DNA of 64,000 nt from positions 61,666,631-61,730,630 of the forward strand of contig CM064426.1 of NCBI GenBank assembly GCA_032690845.1, written 5' to 3'. This document shows positions 57,061 to 64,000 of the stretch, one piece after another (within the stretch, counting starts at the first letter, position 1; each line of letters begins with the position of its first letter). The stretch is from Eleusine coracana subsp. coracana. Its lineage: Eukaryota; Streptophyta; Magnoliopsida; Poales; Poaceae. The translations under genes and the position numbers were made by a program. The notes beneath the pieces were generated by a model. It did no database searches and was not told the DNA's origin. It saw only the letters and a list, made by a program, of their open reading frames with translations.

Positions 57061-58370
57061 CTTTCACGTACTCCACAGATCCACAGTCGCCGCACTGGCC
57101 CGCTTCACTGCTTCAAAATAAGAATATGCAGGTGCTCGAATTACCATGAACACGATACAACAACCAGCTTAAGTAGGACTCCTACAATGCGGCGGAGTAC
57201 TTTATGTGGCACAATAGCAAGAATTTCTTCACAATGGCTCACGTTATTTGGTTCCCTCTCACAAGCGAGAAAGAGTGAGAAAGGTATCATGAATATTTTT
57301 TATTTAGAGAACAACAACAGTTGCCGCCTCTAGAATTAAGAAGCCCGTTGAAAATAGGCAATATGTATAAGAATAAAGTTTATTTTTATTTATTAAAAAA
57401 ATGTTGGCTTTTCCTTTGGTCACCAAGCTAATTAGTAACCAACAGTGAGCGCCACTAGAGGACATGTTTCACCTCGCCTTTTCAAATTTCAACATGATTC
57501 TCACTTGTGCCTCTGTTTTCTCGTGATATTAGTGTGAAAATGATTAGCACTTCATCAAGACCTCTTGGGGCTAGTAGAACCATCAACAAGTCTCCCTTCA
57601 GTCGTGTGCCTCATGCCCTCTACCTCTATCCAGTAGGAGATGTGGGATATGGCTAGGACTTTGGGTAAGGTTTGGGGAGTCTGGCCAAGACAATTTTTGC
57701 CATTTCTTTTTGCCAAGGATGGTGAATAACTACCCTCCGCCTTCATATAACACTTGATTGCTTCTTCGATATTCAATGATTAGGGTCTACTTCCTTGGTG
57801 ACCCCTTTGACCTTGATTAACTCTTCTCATTGATTTGCTTGAGAAATTCTTGTGAATTTGGAGGGTAGTATCCACCTTTGGTGACTAAAATCCTTGCAGG
57901 CTTATTTGTTTATTGGGCCCTTGTTACTACCTCATAGGGTGGCATGTGGCTTCATACTAAGCCAAACTTTTGTCTGGTTAGGTAGCCCTTTCATGCTCTT
58001 CACACTATAGTTTTCCCTAGAGGCATAGCATCTCCTTTGGACTAGACAAAAGTAGAGGATATGATAAACCCACAACTTTCAGAGTCAACTTGGATCAGAA
58101 TTCCACTAGCCAGTTTTGTCACTTGCTGGTGCAGACCACGTGCTTTATGTTGAGATCACTTTGACACAAGTTGGAACCGGTTGGGACATTCCCTGTCCAG
58201 GGTCATATTCTCCAATGGTACTAACTAATGGTTAACTTGGCAACATGTATATGAAAAAGCCTTTTAATGTGGGACAATGATATGTCCATATTTTGCAAAG
58301 ATTTTTTTAGGAAATACAAGAAATGTTTTAAAGAGGGAGAAGATAGAGGAAGAATTGCATCAACACTTGG
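57061..58370. other. 3' region of the Ogre/Tat-type element
   Basis: Non-coding or strongly decayed. Short minus-strand frames (for example 57776-57555) have no recognised family. It lies between the integrase end and the tandem repeats. Confidence 0.5.
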
Positions 58371-59739
58371 TTAAGCAAAATATTTCGTTAGGTATCGCCC
58401 ATTAATAGGAGGCATGGGACAAAATTCTTGTTGGTCGACGAGTTGATAGGCACCACCATCATAAACTTGTTCAATAACAAAGGGCCCTTCCCATTTGGGC
58501 TCAAATTTCCCTTTTGTCTTATGTGTGATGATGATCAGACGTTGAAGAACAAGGACAAGTTCACCTTTACGGAATACTCGTTGCTTAACAAGCTTATTGT
58601 ATGCTCTAACCATGTTTTGGCAGTATAGCTCAAGATTTTGCACAGCATGGAGGCGTTCTTCTTCCAAGGCATTGAGCTCTTGCAATCGGAGTCGAATTTG
58701 TTCATCATTTGTAATTTCCTCATGAACGGCGACCCGTAGTGAGGATAGCTGCACTTCTAGAGGTAAAACTGCTTCACTCCCATAAACAAGGGAATATGGA
58801 GTGGCTTGTGTTGGGGTACGCACAGTAACATGGTAGGCCCATAATGCTTCATATAGGGGATCATGCCAATCTCTTCTATTCCTTGCTACTGTCTTCTTGA
58901 GGATTTTACCAAGCGTCTTGTTGAACGCTTCAGCAAGACCATTAGCTTGAGGATAGTATCCAGTGGAGTAATTCCACGTGATATTGTACTTCACAGTAAA
59001 TCTTTGCATCTTATGAGATTTGAAAGCCTTGGCATTCTCAGAGGTGATGCGACGTGGAACTCCAAAGTGATATATGATATGTCGCTCAAGAAAGTTGATC
59101 ACATTGTCAGACTTCACTTCTCTTAGTGGTATAGCTTCCACCCACTTGGAGAAATAATCAGTGGCAGCAAGAATGAAATGATGCCCCCTCGTAGATGGGG
59201 GCTCGATGGCACCATTAACATCAATTTGGCCAGGATGGGACTGTAGGATGTAGAGGCACTGGAGGTAGATGCTTAAAATTGTCATGAATTTGGCAATTAT
59301 GGCAAGACTTAGCAAATTTGAGGCAATCTGCCACGATTTTTGGCCAATAGTAGCCAACTAATTTGATACTGTGATACATTTTAGGGCCACTTTGATGGCC
59401 ACCACACACACCATTGTGCACTTCTTGTAATATTTGATCAGCTTCTTTCCTTGATACGCACCATGAGAGCATTTCTTGACCAAAAGAACGTCGATACAAT
59501 GCTCCGGCCTTATAAATATATAAGGGCAAACATTGCTGCAAGCGTCGCCATTCTACAGGATCATCTGGCAGAGTGCCATGATTAAAGTAGTCAATAAATG
59601 GTTTGCGCCAGTCACCCTCATCGACTGTCATGACTGAGACATGGTCAACTTCATATTCTTCTGGGACAAGCTCCAACACAGCTGGAAGGAGCCATCTTTC
59701 TTCAATTTTTATTTGAGCGGGCTCACCATTTGGGAGCAC
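58371..59739 (-). pseudogene. Ogre/Tat-type integrase
   Basis: Two frames. 59739-59221 holds the pre-integrase segment (DWRKPFIDYFNHGTLPDDP) and H2C2 zinc-binding region (HNGVCGGHQSGPKMYHSI, then CHNC). 59357-58371 holds the core: ATDYFSKWVEAIPL, ITSENAKAF (Glu where Asp is normal in the second catalytic position) and PQANGLAEAFNKT with the Glu. The conserved ALWAYHVTVRTPTQATPYSL segment and a C-terminal KGKFEPKWEGPF follow. A frameshift near 59221 separates the parts. Confidence 0.85.
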
Positions 59740-59896
59740 TAGCGCTGCTGCAAGTTTAGCTAAAGCATCAGTAGAAGCATTTTTGCCTCATGGAATATGC
59801 GAGATCTGAATATGACTAAATTTTTTTCATGAGCTCTTGAGCAGCTTTGTAATAAGGCATCAACTCAGGTTTACGTACCTCATATACATTATTAAC

Positions 59897-60694
59897 TTAT
59901 CGAACAATGAGTTGAGAGTCACCGTATGCTAACAAATTCCGAATGTCCATGGATAGTGCAAGCAAAAGGCCAAAGATGAGGGCCTCATACTCAGCTTCAT
60001 TATTCGAACACTCCTCCTTGAGAAGGGAGAAAGAATGGTGAATTGTACCGCCTTGAGGGGTCTTGAACACTAGTCCTGCTCTGGCTCTTTTTCTTTGTGT
60101 GCCATCAGGATCAGTCTCTAGACGACACGCTCCATCAAAATAAAGTCCCCATGGTGACTCCATATCGACGGTAAAGACATCTTTATTGGGCAAATCAACC
60201 ACTAAGGGTGAATCATCTGGAACAGGATGAGCAGCCAAAAAGTCAGCTAAGGCTTGGCCTTTAATAGCCTTTTGTGGGACATAGGTAATGTCAAATTCCA
60301 TCATAATTACAGCGCACTTGCCTAGGCGTCCCATGAGGGCCGGTTTATTTAGCACATACCTTACAGGATCTGCTCTCGCTATGAGCTGGATTTGGTGCGC
60401 CAACATGTAGTGTCACAACTTCTTCAAAGCAAAAACAAGGGCCAAGCACAATTTCTCTATTGGAGAGTAATTATGCTCAGCTCCTACTAAAGTGCAACTC
60501 AAGTAATAACAAGCCACTTCCTTTCCTTCATCATTATGTTGTGCAAGAAGTGCACCGATCAAAGCTGGCTGCATTGCAATATAGAGAATAAGAGGGCGCC
60601 CTTTGACAGGTGCAGCCAATACTGGAGGATTAAGTAGATACCTTTTCAAACTATCAAGCGTGTTTTGGCATTGCTCATCCCAATGGAACGACAC
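59897..60694 (-). pseudogene. RNase H and second RNase H of the Ogre/Tat-type element
   Basis: 60694-60413 is the first RNase H (HWDEQCQNTLDSLKRYL, then EHNYSPIEKLCLALVFALKK). A stop/frame change follows at about 60410. 60406-59897 holds the linker (MEFDITYVPQKAIKGQALAD) and the second RNase H with YFDGACR, NNEAEYEALIFGLLLAL and GDSQLIVR, which carry the acidic catalytic residues. Confidence 0.85.
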
Positions 60695-61579
60695 CCTTCT
60701 TCTTCAACCTCGTGAATGGTTGGGTACGTCCAGAGAGATTGGATATAAAACATCGTATATACGCCAAGTGGCCCTGCAAAGATTTGAGGTCACTTAAGTT
60801 TTGAGGAGGAGGCATTTTAAGTATTGCCTTTATTTTCTTTAGCTCTATTTCAATGCCTCGATGATGAACAATGAAGCCTAAAAACACACCTGATTTAACA
60901 ACAAAGGCACATTTCAAAGGATTCATCTTTAATTGATGCTTTCGAAGTCTGTTAAAGACAACACGAAGATCATCTTGATGGTTATGACGTTCTCTTGTCT
61001 TCACCACTATGTCATCAATGTAGCATTCCACTGATTGGTGAATAAGATCATCGAGCACGACAGTCATTGCTCGTTGGTAGGTTGCACCAGCATTCTTGAG
61101 CCCGAATGGCATGACTGTGTAGTAAAAATTTCCCTTGGGAGTACGAAAAGCCGTATCCATTGCATCTTGCTCTTCATCTTGATTTGGTTGTATCCGGAAG
61201 ACCCGTCCATGAAGGACAAGGCTTCAAAGCCTGTAGTAGAGTCAACAACCATCTCAGTGATGGGTATAGGGAAATCGTCTTTAGGACAAGCACGATTTAA
61301 GTCGTGAAAGTCAACGCACACTCGTACTTGTCCATTTTTCTTCATTACTGGCACAATATTAGCTAGCCATCGAGGATATTGAACTTCCTTAGTGAAACCA
61401 GCAGTAATTAACTTCTCTACTTCAGCAATGATGTCATCTTGTAGCTCAGGGCGAAAGCGACGTGGTTGCTGCTTTACTGATCGAAACATTGGGTCAATAG
61501 AAAGCTTATGTGTGGCAAGAGCAGGGTTAATCCCCGTCATTTCTTTATATGTCCAAGGAAAACAATCACAAAATTCCAT
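60675..61579 (-). pseudogene. Reverse transcriptase of the Ogre/Tat-type element
   Basis: 61579-61064 covers RT fingers (CVDFHDLNRACPKDDFPIP, then MDGSSGYNQI, where LDAYSGYNQI is usual). 61160-60675 covers the palm with an intact YIDD box and FLGFIVHHRGIEI. A frameshift near 61160 joins the two. Apart from the shift and the D-to-G-like change in MDGSSG, the RT is well preserved. Confidence 0.88.
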
Positions 61580-62595
61580 AAGGAACTCACGGTAATTTTC
61601 TCACTCTTCGGGTGTAAGACTTGCACTTACAAAAGTAGGACGTGGATCTTACTCCGTTCCAAGGTTGATCTCAACAAGTTCATCAATTGTGAGCTGGCCA
61701 CCATCTTCCAATTGTTGAGGGGCAGGGGTAGCATCAAGCACTTCTCCATGTTCCCTAAGAGTCATAGCTTCATAAATTCATGATAAGAGATATTGTTCAT
61801 CTCTCATTCCGTGATGAGCATTTGCCGCTATGTGAAAGGAGCGAGACTCAAATGAAATCAGGTAAGGAGCAGCGCCCTCATCATCAGAGGTTGAATCATC
61901 TTCATCTTGCTGATCTGAGGTGACCGAAGCCATACGACACATCACTCATCGTCGGTCGTTGATTTTGTCATCTTCACTTGCAGAGGAGTCATGATGAACG
62001 TAGCCCAATCCATATTTTGGTTGAGCCTTGTTCTTGTTTTTCTTGTTCTTGTCTCTTATTAGCCTTTCTGCCTCCTCCCACCATTGTTCACAAATGGCCG
62101 GTGGGGATGGTAACCTGTAATTGCATCAGAGTTTAATTCCATATTTTTTCTAATAAATTAGCTAACCTTCGATCAGCTCTAATAGTATACACTGCCTCAT
62201 CAGCGTGAATGTCAAACGTGGGTAACCTAATGACAAAATCACAAGGTAATACCTGCGGAGCTTTATAGAAAATTGTAGGATATGCATAGCTGTTGGGTTC
62301 TTGAACTACCCACACTTCTAGAGGTGTAGCCACAGATGTATACATGGATGGGGGCAATTGAGACTTACTTCCCCGTAATTGTTCAATTCCCCCACTATGT
62401 TATGAACATTTCCCTCGGGCGGAGTTGTGTCCTCTTGGCCCGAGCTTGTACTTGATTGTAATATGATGGGAAGCGGTAGGTCACTCTTGGGCGTGAGGAG
62501 CTTAGGAGCTCCTTGGGCGCCTATAGAATTTAGAAGTGTTAAGTCACCACTTGGAGAAGATGCTAGGATATGTGTCTTAGAATTTTTTTTGTAGG
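61580..62595 (-). pseudogene. Linker between protease and RT (decayed)
   Basis: Mostly non-coding now. One short frame (62357-62133, TPLEVWVVQEPNSYAYPTIF) probably belongs to the polyprotein linker. Acidic stretches near 61860-61920 fit the same linker. Confidence 0.45.
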
Positions 62596-63783
62596 TTATA
62601 TAATAACAGACCTTAATAAAAGGGGAGCAGAAGAGGGAACTTCCGCTCCTAACAGTAAAAGAGGTGTTGTACCAGCAGTGGAGGATGTAGATGTTCCTTG
62701 ATCACTAGGTGGCATAGTCTTGTGAATAGCAGCGGCTAATGGTCTCCCATGTCGCTTATGTTGTTCATCTTTCTTTCGGCTTCGCCTAGCCAAGTGCGGT
62801 GTAAAAAGGCCATCTAACTCTGATGATGGAGTGGAGCCGGGACTAACAATAATATCAGCGGGAGGTGTCCCTCGCCCTTGTTCAACATATGATTCACTGC
62901 TTGAGAAGTAGTATTTTGCATCAGCATGATGTGACTCATGAAAAGTATAGGGCATTGGATTAGCTGCTATTCGGTGTTGTTCACCATTATTATCAAGGAA
63001 CTTCAAGCACTGATGCAGCGTCGAGGGGACTACATGGTACTTGTGTATCCATGGTCTACCCAAGAGTGCGGAGTATGATGTTTTTGAATCAATAACGAAG
63101 AAGTGTGCCTTGAAGCTAAAGGATGACATTTGTATCTTCACAGTGATGGAACCAAGGGCAGACGTCCCTTGGTTGTTAAACCCACAAATCACCACTTCAG
63201 TTGTATCAAGGTCATCAATAGTGAACCCCGCTTGTGTTAGACTTTTGACCGACAAGATATTCACTACAGAACCAGGGTTAATGAGTATACGTCGTAAATG
63301 AGCCGAAGCAATGTTCCCTTCTATATAGAGTGGGCAATTATGGTTATCAAATTCCACCATTTTATCTTCCTCGGAGAATGTGATTTGGTTGGTATCCAAT
63401 GAATTACAAAGCAGATTATGCTTCGCCATATCTATCTCATAGACTTCAGGATTTTGTAGAGCTTTGATGAGTGCTTGACGCAGCTCGGGAACGAGCAAAA
63501 GAGCATCATATACACTTAATAATGCAAGTATGTGCTTCAGATGTGCGACCACATTATAGTCGACCTTTGGTGGCGCCTCACTATTATCCTTTGGCAGAAC
63601 TCCTATATCAGCTTGTGGGGGATTCTCTTTCATTTGGGCACCCTTTTCTTTCAAATTCTTTTGTGGCTGAGGCTTTGGCACTTTGTTGAAGGCCTTGCCA
63701 CTACGTGGATTCATATTAACTTCCTCTTTTCTAGCATTTGAGGAAGCTTCTACTTGGAATGTCTCTTGCTCGAGAGGGGTCAA
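62596..63783 (-). pseudogene. Gag C-terminus and aspartic protease of the Ogre/Tat-type element
   Basis: 395-residue open frame. The first 120 residues are a lysine/proline-rich gag-pol linker. The protease core is near residues 150-250: PLYIEGNIASAHLRRILI, then the catalytic triad position as NPGS at 169-172 (Asp normal) and LLGRPWIHKYHVVPST. The Asp-to-Asn change would abolish catalysis. The frame is open to the left through the gag end, and gag continues beyond 63783 in another frame to the window edge. Confidence 0.8.
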
Positions 63784-64000
63784 CCCTTCGTCAGAGCTGG
63801 AGCTAGTATGTCCTTGACCATATTGGAGAACGACATTGCATTCTTCCCTTGTCTCTTCTTTTTCTTGGGTAGGTTGCCCCTAGTTTTTAGGCATGAATTG
63901 CGCAAGCGTCAGCGGAGTTCGTCCAAATCGTGGGAATTGTTCATCCCCTTCAGATCTTGGTACAAACCTTTGTGGTAGGCGATGATAGCTAGGATTGTAC
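63784..64000 (-). pseudogene. Gag segment at the window edge
   Basis: Minus-strand coding sequence (RLPQRFVPRSEGDEQFP, then RTPLTLAQFMPK) with a stop near 63880. It continues the element outside the window. Confidence 0.55.

Larger units (their letters stand above)
50686..64000 (-). mobile_element. Ogre/Tat-type Gypsy element with antisense PMD gene (partial)
   Basis: Minus-strand element running off the right edge. Order along its own strand: gag end and protease (64000-62596), RT (61579-60675), RNase H and second RNase H (60694-59897), integrase (59739-58371), long 3' region with tandem repeats, an opposite-strand PMD gene (52278 to about 55240), polypurine tract, 3' LTR (52026 to about 50686). 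Domain order and integrase motifs fit the Ogre/Tat group. The 5' LTR is outside the window, so target-site duplication cannot be checked and the left limit (50686, possibly 50672) is inferred. Confidence 0.75.

Noticed and set aside
1..64000. tRNA, rRNA, CRISPR arrays, bacterial operons
   Set aside because: None seen. Repeats here are LTRs, tandem duplications and hairpin series of plant retroelements, without spacers of CRISPR type.

Overview
This is nuclear DNA of a grass (Poaceae); I cannot name the species. The evidence is the repeat fauna (Tat/Ogre, CRM-like chromovirus, SIRE- and Bianca-like Copia elements, plant LINEs, a Stowaway MITE, a Helitron end), plant-style TATA boxes and AATAAA signals, and a type I M-gamma MADS-box gene. 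More than two thirds of the window is transposon-derived and much of that is nested, as in gene-poor heterochromatin. There are no tRNA, rRNA or CRISPR loci.

Layout. 0.05-3.8 kb: two decayed LINEs arranged head to head. 3.9-7.96 kb: 3' half of a minus-strand SIRE-like Copia element (RT/RNase H, spacer, polypurine tract, probable LTR). 7.96-13.8 kb: intron-like non-coding DNA closed by a Helitron 3' end. 14.4-17.8 kb: four-unit tandem array of a small secreted-peptide gene (units 1 and 4 open, unit 2 has a nonsense codon, unit 3 is deleted). 17.8-19.9 kb: 5'-truncated CRM-like chromovirus whose pol runs into its 3' LTR. 21.9-46.5 kb: a four-level nest. A Bianca-like Copia LTR was split by a Tat-lineage Gypsy element (22011-45078, TSD GTAAG). 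That element was split by a 3.2-kb solo LTR (27592-30766) and by a pol-less LTR retrotransposon (35904-44441, TSD GGGGC). The 3' LTR of the latter was hit by a solo LTR related to the Tat family (43495-43926, TSD AGATG). 46.9 kb: Stowaway MITE. 48.1-48.9 kb: intact intronless M-gamma MADS gene. 50.7-64.0 kb: a minus-strand Ogre/Tat-type Gypsy element leaving the window at its gag end. It carries on the opposite strand a plant mobile domain (PMD) gene, itself broken by a solo CRM-like LTR (52941-53864, TSD GATCC).

Plausible host genes are only the MADS gene (48133-48864) and the peptide array. No retroelement here has a complete reading frame set. The most unusual signals are structural. The 3.2-kb solo LTR has a series of hairpins sharing a TAACC/TACCC loop while their stems change sequence but stay complementary. 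The 3' untranslated region of the Ogre-type element has four tandem hairpins built the same way around a 10-nt loop. The pol-less element has ten pairs of a GCCGATCGGC-type palindrome, every pair spaced 20-21 bp. A 22-bp phrase repeat of similar flavour sits in the SIRE-like LTR. Two Tat-lineage elements each carry a different antisense gene (Transposase_28-like and PMD).
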